NCBI GenBank assembly: GCA_013414765.1
Contig: CP058708.1
Coordinates: 1-64,000, forward strand
Direction: 5' to 3'
DNA from: Candidatus Accumulibacter cognatus
GTDB taxonomy: Bacteria; Pseudomonadota; Gammaproteobacteria; Burkholderiales; Rhodocyclaceae
DNA length: 64,000 bases
Program-made: the position numbers and the translations under genes
Notes under the pieces: generated by a model
Told to the model about the DNA's origin: nothing
The model's input: the letters and a program-made list of their open reading frames with translations, nothing else
Databases searched by the model: none
Shown: one piece after another, positions 30,603 through 41,077 of the stretch
Layout: each line of letters starts with the position of its first letter
Numbering within the stretch: the first letter of the stretch is position 1

Positions 30603-32444
30603 ATGTTTATTCGAAAGACACGAACCAACAACAAGGCGAACGGCGAGGGGTACTTCACCTATCGGCTGGTGCGTGGCGAGCGCATTGGGGGCAAGGTCCG
30701 GCAGATCACCGTGCTAAACCTCGGGAGGAACTTCTCGATCAAGCAGGAGGATTGGCCGGTGCTGTGTCGCCGCATCGAGCAGCTTCTCCATCCCCAGGAG
30801 CGGCTCTTGCCCCTTGAATGCTCAAAGCCTATCGAGAGCGCTGCCCAGCGCTACGCTGGGCAACTGGTGATGCGCGCGCCGGCGACCGAGTCCGCGGCTG
30901 CCGGCGCCGCGGAGCCTGCCGGAGAGCTTTGGCTGCCGACAGACTTCCAGGAAGTCGATGTCGAATCGCTGCAGATGATGCAACCGCGCTCGGTGGGGGT
31001 CGAACACGTCGGCCTCTTTGCCCTGACCGAGTTGGGTTTGATCGACACGCTGAACGATCTGGGGGTCAACGGGGTCCTGCGGGCGTCGCTCATCGGCAAC
31101 CTGATCGGGAGAATGGGCCGGCCAGGCTCTGAACGGGCGACCTGGAACTGGCTGCAGCAGCACAGTGCGCTGGGCGAGTTGATCGACGTCGACTTCATGG
31201 CAATGTCCCACATGAGTCTCTACCGCGCTTCGGACGTGCTGATGAAGCACCGGGAGGTGATCGAAGCGCGGGTGTTCAGCCGCCTGCAAACGCTCTTTGA
31301 CCTGGAAGAAACGGTCACGCTCTACGACCTGACGAACACCTATTTCGAAGGCGAGGCCATGGGCAACCAGAAGGCCAAGCACGGGCGTTCGAAGGAGAAA
31401 CGCGCGGACTGCCCGTGGGTGACCCTCGGTCTGGTGCTCGGTGGCAGCGGCTTCGTGCGCCGTTCGCAGACTTTCGTCGGCAACGTCAGCGAAACGGGCA
31501 CATTGGCTGGGATGCTGGCCGGACTGGCGGCTCCAGCAGGGGCACTGGTGATCATGGACGCGGGCATCGGCACTGAAGCCAACGTCGCCTGGCTGGTCGA
31601 ACACGGCTATCGCTACCTGGTCGTTCGTCGTGGCGGTACACGCCAGTTCGATGAGACGCGCGCCGTGACCATCGAGACGGCCGCCGAGGAGCCACGGCCT
31701 CTCCAGAAGGAGATCAGCGAAGACGGCAAAGAACTCTGCCTGTATTGCCACTCCCCGAGTCGCCAGCGCAAGGAAGAAGCCATGCTTGAACAGTCCTCCC
31801 GGTGTTTCGAAGCGGGCTTGCAGCAGATCAAGGACGGCCTGCAAAAACCCCGTTGCGAGAAGCGCCGCGACAAGTTGCTCGAACGCGTCGGCCGACTCCA
31901 ACAGAAAAGCCTCGGCGCCAGCCAGCACTATACGGTCGACCTGGTCACCGATGATTCCGGCAAGATCGTCACCGCCATCACTTGGCAGAAGGCACGGGTC
32001 GACGGCACGATGGCCACTCATCCGGGGGTCTATTGCCTGCGCACCAACGAACTGGCCTGGGGCGAAGAGCGGCTCTGGCGCACCTACACGATGCTCAGCG
32101 AGCTCGAAAGCGTGTTCCGCAGTCTGAAAAGCGAACTCGGCTTGCGACCGGTCTATCACCAGAAAGAAGACCGATCGGACGGTCATCTCTTCATCACCGT
32201 GCTGGCTTACCAGTGCGTGCAGTTCCTGCGGGTCAAGCTGAAGGTCGCGGGCATCAAGGACGGTTGGGCGACCCTGCGCGAGACCCTCTCGGTGCAGCGC
32301 CGGGTGACGGCCTCCTTCCGTCAGTGCGATGGACGTACGCTGAACGTTCGCAAGGCCACCGTCGCTGAACCCGAGTTGATGGCGATCTACCGCGCGCTGG
32401 GCATCAACCCCGGACCAGGAGGGACCCGAAAATTAGTTGCCTGA
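30603..32444 (+). CDS. IS1634-like transposase, apparently intact
   Basis: A transposase of about 613 residues of the large IS4-superfamily IS1634 type. It starts MFIRKTRTNNKANGEGYFTYRLV. Visible marks are the first DDE region ETVTLYDLTNTYFEG, the second LVIMDAGIGTEANVAWLVEHGYRYLVVRR, and the late Y-x-x-L-S-E-L-E-x-x-F-R-S-L-K region with the catalytic Glu. A GTG at 30597 is an alternative start; no clear ribosome site helps decide. No stop or frameshift interrupts it, so this is one of two IS genes in the window that may still function. Confidence 0.85.
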   Translation: MFIRKTRTNNKANGEGYFTYRLVRGERIGGKVRQITVLNLGRNFSIKQEDWPVLCRRIEQLLHPQERLLPLECSKPIESAAQRYAGQLVMRAPATESAAAGAAEPAGELWLPTDFQEVDVESLQMMQPRSVGVEHVGLFALTELGLIDTLNDLGVNGVLRASLIGNLIGRMGRPGSERATWNWLQQHSALGELIDVDFMAMSHMSLYRASDVLMKHREVIEARVFSRLQTLFDLEETVTLYDLTNTYFEGEAMGNQKAKHGRSKEKRADCPWVTLGLVLGGSGFVRRSQTFVGNVSETGTLAGMLAGLAAPAGALVIMDAGIGTEANVAWLVEHGYRYLVVRRGGTRQFDETRAVTIETAAEEPRPLQKEISEDGKELCLYCHSPSRQRKEEAMLEQSSRCFEAGLQQIKDGLQKPRCEKRRDKLLERVGRLQQKSLGASQHYTVDLVTDDSGKIVTAITWQKARVDGTMATHPGVYCLRTNELAWGEERLWRTYTMLSELESVFRSLKSELGLRPVYHQKEDRSDGHLFITVLAYQCVQFLRVKLKVAGIKDGWATLRETLSVQRRVTASFRQCDGRTLNVRKATVAEPELMAIYRALGINPGPGGTRKLVA

Positions 32445-32786
32445 CCTCGACAATACGAGCTTGTTGTGCCATTAGAGATTTTTTCTGTCGCAAGTCGTTG
32501 ATTCAGGAGAAGGTTATTTTCGGTATGTTAAACTCCGGTTAGGCTTTCGGATTCGTCCATCGGGATTCTCCATAGTCGTTTGCTTGGTGGCTCACGGCTT
32601 GAAGTTTCCTGATGGACTCCCTGAAATGTCAAACTTTTCCAGTCCCCCGGCAGAGCCGGGGGATTTCTCATCTTTGGTTAAGTGGCCGCTTTATTCCCAG
32701 CACTATTTCAGGTTGATGGCGTAATTCCAGTTCATTCCGTGGAACTTCCGGAGAAAACGGCCAAATTTTGATTTACGCTCACTCAG
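32445..32786. other. Non-coding stretch after the IS1634-like gene
   Basis: About 340 bases without a gene. It must include the right end of the IS1634-like element and holds the second GC hairpin (32644-32662). Confidence 0.45.
32644..32662. repeat. GC hairpin, copy 2
   Basis: CCCCCGGC and GCCGGGGG around AGA, the same stem as the hairpin at 28791. It may be the structured end of an IS200-type element or a terminator; the two copies bracket the IS200, IS630 and IS1634-like genes. Confidence 0.45.
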
Positions 32787-34109
32787 TCAGACGAAGCTAT
32801 CTGCGAAAAGCCCTTGAGCCCAGGTGAACATGTTCTGATAGTTATCTCCGTTGGTCCTGGGTGCTTCGCCAAGATCCACCCGGTGCATCCCTTTGCCCTT
32901 CACCTTGCCCGCGCCATCGTAGATGTCGCCGTAGTTGAAGTTGGCCGATAGCCAGGATGCCGTTGTGGCGGTAATCGGGCTGAAGCAGGCCGAGTTGGTT
33001 GTGATGTTCTCGTCGAGTGCTTGCGTGTTCAAGGTGCGGAGGATGGCGTCGGCGCAGATCTTGGCTTCCGAGTTGGCCATGTGGCCGGATTTGGGTACGG
33101 CCTTGCCCTCACTGGCGGGTACCGCGCAGGCGTCGCCAATCACGTGTACATTGGGGTAGCCACTGATACCGTAGGTCAGCGGGTCGACCGGCACAAAACC
33201 CTGTGCGTTCAGCACCGGCCATCCGCGATTGAGGCTGCTGGCCGGGCCGATGGCGGCAGCCCTCTGGTTTGGGATGTAGTTCAGCACGCGGACGTTTGAC
33301 CAGTCGCCAGCGGTGGTACGAATGCTGCGGGTCGGTGAATTCACCGCCAACACCGTGGCGTTCGGAACGTACTCTATCATTCCTTTGTAGATGAAGTTAA
33401 AGGCCTCGCCAAAGGCCAATGGCTCGGCTTGAATACTGGGGTTCGCGTCAAGAACGACGACTCTAGAAAAAACGAGTTGTCTCCTTTTCAGATAGTCGGC
33501 TACCACGCAGGCGCGCTCATAGGGGCCAGGCGGGCAGCGGTAGGGCGACTTGGGTATGGTCATGACAAAAGTGTCGCCATCTCGCATGCTCGCCAGCTGC
33601 TGCTTCAGCAAGAGGGTCTGTGCGCCGGCCTGCCAGGCATGGGGTGTGACGTTTGGATCCCAGACTCCCTCAGGTGGAGGAATGAAGTCAATGCCGGGAG
33701 AGAGTACAAGGTGGTCGTATGGCAAAGTCGTTCCGTCACCAAGACTGACGGTGCCGCCCGCGTAGTTGACCGCCGTCACACGACCCTGCGTCACAGCAAT
33801 ACCATATTTCTCCCGCAGCGCGTTGTAACCCAGGGTGATGCGGTCCATGGACAGCGAGCCGGTGACCACGAGGTTGGAGAGAATACAGGCGATGTGGCTG
33901 GGATTGGGGTCTACCAGGGTAACCGCAACCTGGGCGCCGCCCCACATCCTGAGGTACTTAGCGACAGTGGCGCCTCCGAAGCCACCGCCAACGACGACCA
34001 CGCGCGCCGCGGTAGAGGTAGCGGCGCCAGCTCCTCGGGGCAAGGCGGCAACGGCTGACGCCGCGCCTGCCAACTGCAGGAATTGTCTTCTACTGAAGGT
34101 GTGCATCAT
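32787..34109 (-). CDS. fccB: Flavocytochrome c sulfide dehydrogenase, flavoprotein subunit
   Basis: FccB oxidises sulfide in the periplasm with covalent FAD and passes electrons to its cytochrome c partner. The 440-residue protein has a Tat signal (FSRRQFLQLAGAASA), the FAD-binding VVVVGGGFGGATVAKYL, and the Cys region HIACILSNLVVTG where FAD is normally linked. The redox Cys context YRCPPGPYERAC, the second dinucleotide region and the C-terminal FCSD domain (NFNYGDIYDGAGKVKG) follow. The ATG at 34109 has AGGAG eight bases before it. The cytochrome gene lies 14 bases upstream in the same operon. Related enzymes include SoxF; the substrate was not tested. Confidence 0.9.
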   Translation of the reverse strand: MMHTFSRRQFLQLAGAASAVAALPRGAGAATSTAARVVVVGGGFGGATVAKYLRMWGGAQVAVTLVDPNPSHIACILSNLVVTGSLSMDRITLGYNALREKYGIAVTQGRVTAVNYAGGTVSLGDGTTLPYDHLVLSPGIDFIPPPEGVWDPNVTPHAWQAGAQTLLLKQQLASMRDGDTFVMTIPKSPYRCPPGPYERACVVADYLKRRQLVFSRVVVLDANPSIQAEPLAFGEAFNFIYKGMIEYVPNATVLAVNSPTRSIRTTAGDWSNVRVLNYIPNQRAAAIGPASSLNRGWPVLNAQGFVPVDPLTYGISGYPNVHVIGDACAVPASEGKAVPKSGHMANSEAKICADAILRTLNTQALDENITTNSACFSPITATTASWLSANFNYGDIYDGAGKVKGKGMHRVDLGEAPRTNGDNYQNMFTWAQGLFADSFV

Positions 34110-34123
34110 GCTGACGTCTCCTC

Positions 34124-34456
34124 TCAATGGTCAGTCGTAGCGGCTGCTACACCGCTGTGTGCAGCGAGGTAGTCGGCAATGAGTTTGATCTGGGCATCGG
34201 TATAGCCACGGGCCTGGCGGTCCATGATGCCTTCGACTGGTCGGCGCTTCATTTCCAAGAGGTCTTTCTGCAGTTCGCTGGCGCTCTTGCCCGCCACTTC
34301 GTCAAACCCCGGGCCATTGCCGTTGGTGCCGTGACATTGGGCACATTGGGAGGACAGAAGCTGGCCCGGGGGTGGCGCTGCCTGCGCACCGTGGGTAGCA
34401 GCCAGCGCCATACAGTAAAGTACTAGGTAGCATGGTGAAATCGTCTTCAATGGCAT
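34124..34456 (-). CDS. fccA: Monohaem cytochrome c, partner subunit of the sulfide dehydrogenase
   Basis: A 110-residue periplasmic cytochrome c. Residues 1-27 are a signal peptide (ending THGAQAAPP). The haem site is CAQCHGTNGNGPG, and the probable axial Met is in EGIMDRQARGYTDAQ, the layout of class I small cytochromes paired with FccB. It is co-directional with fccB and 14 bases before it, so it should accept its electrons. Classical FccA proteins of Allochromatium carry two haems; this is the single-haem form. The symbol is by context. Confidence 0.82.
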   Translation of the reverse strand: MPLKTISPCYLVLYCMALAATHGAQAAPPPGQLLSSQCAQCHGTNGNGPGFDEVAGKSASELQKDLLEMKRRPVEGIMDRQARGYTDAQIKLIADYLAAHSGVAAATTDH

Positions 34457-34563
34457 TGCTTATCCCTCCAAACAATAGAACCTCTTGTCCTGTACGTTCG
34501 AGGATCGCGAGTCACCTCGGACCCTCACAAGAAAATTAAACTGTAACCCGCCGCCGCTTAACG

Positions 34564-35028
34564 TTAACGGTACTCTGCTCTCCTGCACTGCCCGAAATAC
34601 AGCAAGTCGGCACTACGGATTTCGTTGATCGAGTCGAACGCCATATTCGAGGCATCATCATGATCATCAGGGCAAAAGATTAAGAGATTCTTAAAAGGCA
34701 TCCCCTTTATCCGGAAGCGCTTATGCTTCAGGCCCTCGTACTGCTTGACCGCCGCCGTGTTCACCAGGTGCACCCGATAGCCCGCTTCCATCAGGCCGTC
34801 GACCAGCCAATACCAGTGGTAGGTGGACTCGACGGCAATCCCCTCTATCGCCTCGCGATGCGCGCAAAGCGCCTGGCAGATCTGCTCCAGATTATTCGGA
34901 AGACGTCGTTGCAGCACGGTTCGATCCATCTCATCCAGGATCACCAACACACTATTGTTGGAATGAAGGTAACTACTCAGGCGCTCTCGACCGGTCAGAC
35001 AAGTTGGACCGAGGCCACGCTCGGGCAA
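34564..35028 (-). pseudogene. IS110 family transposase, N-terminal fragment
   Basis: The piece HSNNSVLVILDEMDRTVLQRRLPNNL and VESTYHWYWLVDGLMEAGYRVHLVNTAAVKQYEGLKH is clear IS110-type DEDD transposase sequence. It begins at a TTG without the usual GIDLH start, and after the KQYEGLKH motif the sequence diverges (KRFRIKGMPFKNLLIF), so the rest of the catalytic domain is lost. The remaining 50 codons are not recognised. It separates the sulfide dehydrogenase genes from the IS66 remnant. Confidence 0.7.
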
Positions 35029-35109
35029 TGAATTTTTCGTTCAGTGTGGACGTCCAAGTTTGCAAGAGAACCGACGTTGATCGTGCAATGAAGAGCTTTT
35101 TCAGGCGCA

Positions 35110-36141
35110 GTGAGCAGGGATGAACTTCCCGACCTTGAACGACTCAGTCTTGCCGAGAAGGATGATCTGATCCGAGCGCTTTGGCCTTTGCATGTGGTGG
35201 TAGGCCATTTGAGAGCTGAAGTAGAAGAACTCCAGGCGAAGGTGCGGGAACTGGAGGGGAAGCGGAGTCAAGATAGCCACAATTCGAGCAAGCCCCCGTC
35301 TTCGGATGGCTTGGCCAAGCCGCCAGCCAAACCCCATTCGCTACGCAAGTCGGGCCAGCACCCCAATGGCGGCCAGCCGGGGCCTACGGGACAAACGCTC
35401 AAGCAGGTCGACAAGCCGGATCGAGTCCTGGTGCATCGGCCACCCGCCCACTGCCCCGCGTGCCAATGCCCGTTGGGGAAAGCGGCGGTGGTCGAGACCC
35501 GGCAAGTGTTCGATCTGCCGCCGTTGCGCTTCGAGGTCACGGAGCATCAGGTCTTGGCGGCGACCTGCGCCTGCGGCCAAGTGTGCCGTGGTGAATTTCC
35601 CGAAGGCGTTTCTTCGCCGGTGCAGTACGGGCCGGCGGCTTGGGCGGCTGTAGTTCATCTGACGCATCACCCCATGATGCCGGTGCAACGCACGGCGCAG
35701 TTGATGGGCGATTTCTTCGAACTGCCGATGGCCGAAGCGACAGTCCTCGCCGCTGCGAAGGAGGCTGTTGTCCGGCTGTCGCCGACGGTGGGCGCCATCG
35801 GCGAGGCCCTTCAAGTCGCCGAGGTGGCGCACGCCGATGAGACCGGTCTGCGCGTTGCCGGCTCGCTGCACTGGATGCACGTGATGGCCACCACGCTGCT
35901 GACCTGGGTCGCGTGTCATGCGAAACGCGGCAGGCAGGCGTTTGATGACTTGGGAATTCTGGCCGGCTTCCTCGGCACGCTCATTCACGAGGGCTGGAAG
36001 CCTTATCGTGACCTCCTCTGCAAGCACGGCCTGTGCAATGCCCATCACTTGCGCGAACTGACCTATCTCTTCGAGGATCTGGGGCAAGCCTGGGCCGGCC
36101 GGATGATCGATCTCCTCCTGAGCTGTCAGCAGCGGATGTAA
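35110..36141 (+). pseudogene. IS66 family transposase TnpC, truncated at its 3' end by IS21 element 2
   Basis: A 343-residue frame with the IS66 TnpC layout: N-terminal helical leucine-zipper region (LRAEVEELQAKVRELEGKRS), then SHNSSKPPSSDG. A zinc-binding CPACQCPLG and CACGQVC, the core start QYGPAAWAAVVHL, and the first catalytic Asp in HADETGLRV follow. It breaks off at 36137, where IS21 element 2 begins; the stop TAA at 36139-36141 belongs to the IS21 end. The last 120 or so residues, with the catalytic Glu, are not found on the other side of the IS21. No tnpA or tnpB was seen. Confidence 0.82.
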
Positions 36142-36210
36142 ATTGATACAGCGCAACGATTGAAAGTGGATACACCGAACTGGGAAGATCGGCGATTTTT
36201 TGAGGCGCCG

Positions 36211-38055
<1,845 letters not shown>

Positions 38056-38206
38056 GCGCCGCCGCGGTGGTGGGGCCTCCTTCCGGTTGGGCCTACGGCC
38101 CGCCCTCCAGGAGCCCCCACCACCGCCGTCACAGAGCATTGGGGGTGTATCAGTTTTCAATCGGTGACAGAGCAAAAACTGTGTCAGTTTTCAATCGGTG
38201 TTGACA

Positions 38207-38494
38207 GTTGGGGCCGGTGTCGTGCCCGTTCTTCTTGGCGGCATCTATTTACCGCACCCGAACAGGCCTGTCATCCCTGCGCTACCGCCCAACGGCCGAC
38301 CCGCTCCCATACTACCGGGGCCGCGGCCGTGCGGCTGAGGGCGTGTTGAAAGGAGCCCGAAGGGCGACTGGAAACACGCCCTCAGCCGCACCTCGGCTAT
38401 CCAGGCCGCCTCAAAACCCCGATTCAATCCTGCCTCAGCAAATCCCAACGGGGAGACCCCTTTGCGCATCGCAGCCAGGTTTACGCGGGTTTCA
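38207..38494. other. Non-coding patch with a long perfect inverted repeat
   Basis: No recognisable gene. It contains a 19-bp perfect inverted repeat, arms 38329-38347 and 38373-38391 (GTGCGGCTGAGGGCGTGTT and its complement) with a 25-base loop. The missing end of the IS66 gene is not here. Confidence 0.6.
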
Positions 38495-38864
38495 AGCACC
38501 ATTGACATTTGGCAAGCTGTATGCGGACAAGGGCTCTATCGCACAGTGGCTGACTACCTTTCTCAAGGATCTCGGCATCGACTTCGTGACCAAGGTCAGG
38601 AAAAATAAGAAGCCCGTCGCCCTCGATCCCTTCGATCAGGCGATGCTACGACAGCGATCCCTCGTCGAAACCGTCATCGACGAACTGAAAAACCTCTGTC
38701 AGATCGAGCACACCCGCCATCGCTCGCCGATCCATTTCGCCGTCAATCTGCTGGCCGGCCTCATCGCCTATTGCCTGATGCCCAACAAGCCTAAATTGTC
38801 GCTACAGGATCTCCGTCGGCTCTCTCAGTCCCCCCAAACTTATCCCGAACTGACGTTATGTTAA
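38495..38864 (+). pseudogene. IS982 family transposase, C-terminal half on plus strand
   Basis: The frame reads GKLYADKGSIAQWLTTFLKD, then DFVTKVRKNKKPVALDPFD, then QRSLVETVIDELKNLCQIEHTRHR with the catalytic Glu, and SPIHFAVNLLAGLIAYCL, ending at a stop codon at 38862-38864. This is the C-terminal part of an IS982-type transposase. It has no start. The matching N-terminal part begins six bases away on the opposite strand, which suggests an inversion inside one copy. Confidence 0.75.
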
Positions 38865-38867
38865 ACA

Positions 38868-39409
38868 TCGGCTAAGAGGGCTTCAGGTTCACCGATATTG
38901 GCTGCCGTCAAGGCCACCCCGGTGATGATGCCGTCCGCAGTCGTGAGCACGAGGCCATGGAAACCAAAGGAATGCTCATCTTATGATGCGCAGAAGCCCT
39001 CACCCGCCTCGCCCAGAAAGAGGGTGCGGCGACCGACCCGCCTGGGATGGCACACGGGTACGAGGAATCGGTCCACGAGATGCCCTTTGGCCTCGAACGC
39101 CCCCTGCGTCCTGGCCCAATGCTGATGCAGAAAGGTTTTTAGGTGACCGAGATTGGCCAATTTCCGGACGAAAGTCTAACGGTCCCCCAGATTTGGGAAC
39201 CCAGCGGCCCAATTGCCGGCGGAAGTACTGCCAAACGGCCTTGTCACTTCGGTATCCGAGGACGGTACTGACGAACGCCATCGTCAGGGCCTCGGCATCC
39301 GACAATTGGGGGGAAAACTTCCCTTGCGCGGGTTCCCACCCGGAATGACTGCCTTAACGGCTTCGCGAACAGGGCAATAGACGACAACTAGGAATGTTTC
39401 GAGGGGCAT
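38868..39409 (-). pseudogene. IS982 family transposase, N-terminal part on minus strand
   Basis: Reading leftward from the ATG at 39409 gives MPLETFLVVVYCPV. After a frameshift this becomes SDAEALTMAFVSTVLGYRSDKAVWQYFRR. After another it continues as QGAFEAKGHLVDRFLVPVCHPRRVGRRTLFLGEAG, FGFHGLVLTTADGIITG and TAANIGEPEAL. These cover roughly the first 60 percent of an IS982 transposase. Frameshifts and an in-frame TGA-type interruption (after GEGFCAS) make it dead. It is related to the short fragment at 22.6 kb. Confidence 0.75.
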
Positions 39410-39497
39410 GGCCGGTTCTTACAAGTATAGGTGTTTTTGCGGCTGTGGGTGGACCGCTGGTAGCGAGACAAGATGTCCCCATATCGATGGAAAGAGG

Positions 39498-39501
39498 CTA
39501 G
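39498..39501. repeat. Probable 4-bp target duplication, left (CTAG)
   Basis: CTAG immediately outside the left inverted repeat of the IS1182 element, matched by CTAG at 41047-41050. Confidence 0.6.
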
Positions 39502-39554
39502 CAGCCTGTCGGACTTGGAGCCCGGGAAACCGACAAATTTTACTTTTCGGCATG

Positions 39555-39590
39555 AAAAAGGCCGGAATTTGTCGATTTTCCGGCCTTTTT
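39555..39590 (-). terminator. Terminator after the IS1182 transposase
   Basis: AAAAAGGCCGG and CCGGCCTTTTT form an 11-bp stem around a 14-base loop just downstream of the transposase stop, still within the element. The symmetric A and T runs would let it also block transcription entering from outside. Confidence 0.75.
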
Positions 39591-39612
39591 GAGGTTTTTT
39601 CCTCGTTTTTCT

Positions 39613-40971
39613 CTACTGCGGGCGCAACTTGGCCATGCGCTTCAAATTCCACGCCAGGCAGACCAGCGTCCATTCCCCGGTGACCTTCTGCCAACCCCGC
39701 AAGGAAAACTGGCGAAAGCCCATGACCGACTTGATGATGCCGAAGACCGGCTCGACGGTCTGCTTGCGCAACGCATAGAGCGCTCGCCCCGCTCTGGTCT
39801 TCAAACGATGCGACATGGCCTGCACGGGTGTCGCATTCTCCGGTAGCGCGGCCGGTTCGCTATGCCGCTCCCGCCAGCCAGGATGGTGCTCGTCGCGCGC
39901 CACCGCGATCAAGGGGACGATGCCGGCCGCCTCGCACGCCTTGATGTTCTTCTCGCTGTAGAAGCCCGTGTCGGCGATCATCCCGTGCACGGAACCCAGC
40001 CCATCGGCCTGCGCCTGGAGCGTCGCCAGCATCGGCTCGACCTGCTCCTTGTCGTTGGGGGCTTGCGTCACGCCGACCGCCACCACCAGCAGGGTCGCGG
40101 GATCAACCGCCGCCTGGGCGTTGTACGCCTGCTCGAAGCCGCCACCGGCCACCGGCATGATGCGCGATTCTTCGTCGGTCAGATTGATCTGGTCACTGTC
40201 CCGTACGCCGGGCTCGGGGGCTTTGGGCACTCTGCCCCCCCACTTCCTGCCGGTCTCTTCTTCTTTCGCCTTGCGCCGCGCCCTCTTCTCGTCGTACTGC
40301 GCCTTCTCTCGCTGATAGCGCTCCTCGGCCCGCGCCGCAATCTTCGCCTTGGCCGCCGCCATCGCCACCAGCCGATCTTCGCGGCGCTTGATTTCTTCCG
40401 GCAGGCTGACGCCGTCCGGAACCTCCGCCTGATCCGCCTGTTCGGCCAGCGCGAACAGTTCCTGCACCTCCGCCTTGAGTTGCGCTTCCAGCTTTTCAAT
40501 GTGGCCGTGCGAAAGCGCACGGTGGCGGGAGGCGTTGGCCTGAATCTTCGTGCCGTCAAGACAGACATTGCCCAGTTTGAGCAGCTTCATCTCCCGGGCC
40601 ATCTCCAGAACCTGCACGAACAAGTCGCTCAGTTCCTCCAGAAAACGCCGGCGGAACGTCGCCAGGCTGTCGTGATCGGGATGGCTGCCGGCGGCAATGT
40701 AGCGAAAGGCGACCGAATCGTAGGTCGCCTGCTCCAGCCTGCGGCTGGAGAAAATACCCGTCGCGTAGCCATAGACCAGAATGGCCAGCAGCGTCGCCGG
40801 ATGGTACGCCTTCGATCCCCGTCCAGCGTACTGCCGCGTCAGCTTCGACAAATCAAGCGAGTCGATCACCTCCACAATGAATCGCGCCAAATGATCCTCG
40901 TTCAACCAATCGTCGAGTGACGGCGGCAGCAGGTAGTCGGTCTTGCGATCGGTGACGATGAAATGGGACAT
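39613..40971 (-). CDS. IS1182 family transposase
   Basis: A 452-residue IS5-superfamily DDE transposase, uninterrupted. It begins MSHFIVTDRKTDYLLPPSLDDW. The DUF772 N-terminal region holds YHPATLLAILVYGYATGIFSSRR, followed by FRYIAAGSHPDHDSLATFRR and the first catalytic Asp in NVCLDGTKIQANASRH. After a charged coiled insert the core resumes: NAQAAVDPATLLVVAVGVTQ, then IADTGFYSEKNI with the second Asp, then RKQTVEPVFGIIKSVMGFRQF with the Glu. It lies inside clear inverted repeats and is probably active. Confidence 0.93.
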   Translation of the reverse strand: MSHFIVTDRKTDYLLPPSLDDWLNEDHLARFIVEVIDSLDLSKLTRQYAGRGSKAYHPATLLAILVYGYATGIFSSRRLEQATYDSVAFRYIAAGSHPDHDSLATFRRRFLEELSDLFVQVLEMAREMKLLKLGNVCLDGTKIQANASRHRALSHGHIEKLEAQLKAEVQELFALAEQADQAEVPDGVSLPEEIKRREDRLVAMAAAKAKIAARAEERYQREKAQYDEKRARRKAKEEETGRKWGGRVPKAPEPGVRDSDQINLTDEESRIMPVAGGGFEQAYNAQAAVDPATLLVVAVGVTQAPNDKEQVEPMLATLQAQADGLGSVHGMIADTGFYSEKNIKACEAAGIVPLIAVARDEHHPGWRERHSEPAALPENATPVQAMSHRLKTRAGRALYALRKQTVEPVFGIIKSVMGFRQFSLRGWQKVTGEWTLVCLAWNLKRMAKLRPQ

Positions 40972-41077
40972 GCCGGACCTCCGTTCCTGGAACAGCTATG
41001 ATTGTAGCATATTCAGCGGGCGGCAAGGGTAAAGTCCGACAGGCTGCTAGAACGGAGCTTGTTGCCGGAGGTGAATC

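Larger units (their letters stand above)
39502..41046 (-). mobile_element. IS1182 family insertion sequence, complete
   Basis: A 1,545-base element with 15-bp perfect terminal inverted repeats, CAGCCTGTCGGACTT at 39502-39516 and its complement at 41032-41046. It is flanked by CTAG on both sides as a likely 4-bp target duplication. It encodes one intact transposase on the minus strand. Intact gene, ends and duplication point to a recent insertion, the freshest in this window. Confidence 0.88.

Noticed and set aside
30822-32186. 454-codon open frame on the minus strand opposite the IS1634-like transposase
   Set aside because: It mirrors a real transposase in codon phase and has no recognisable domain; it is a shadow frame.
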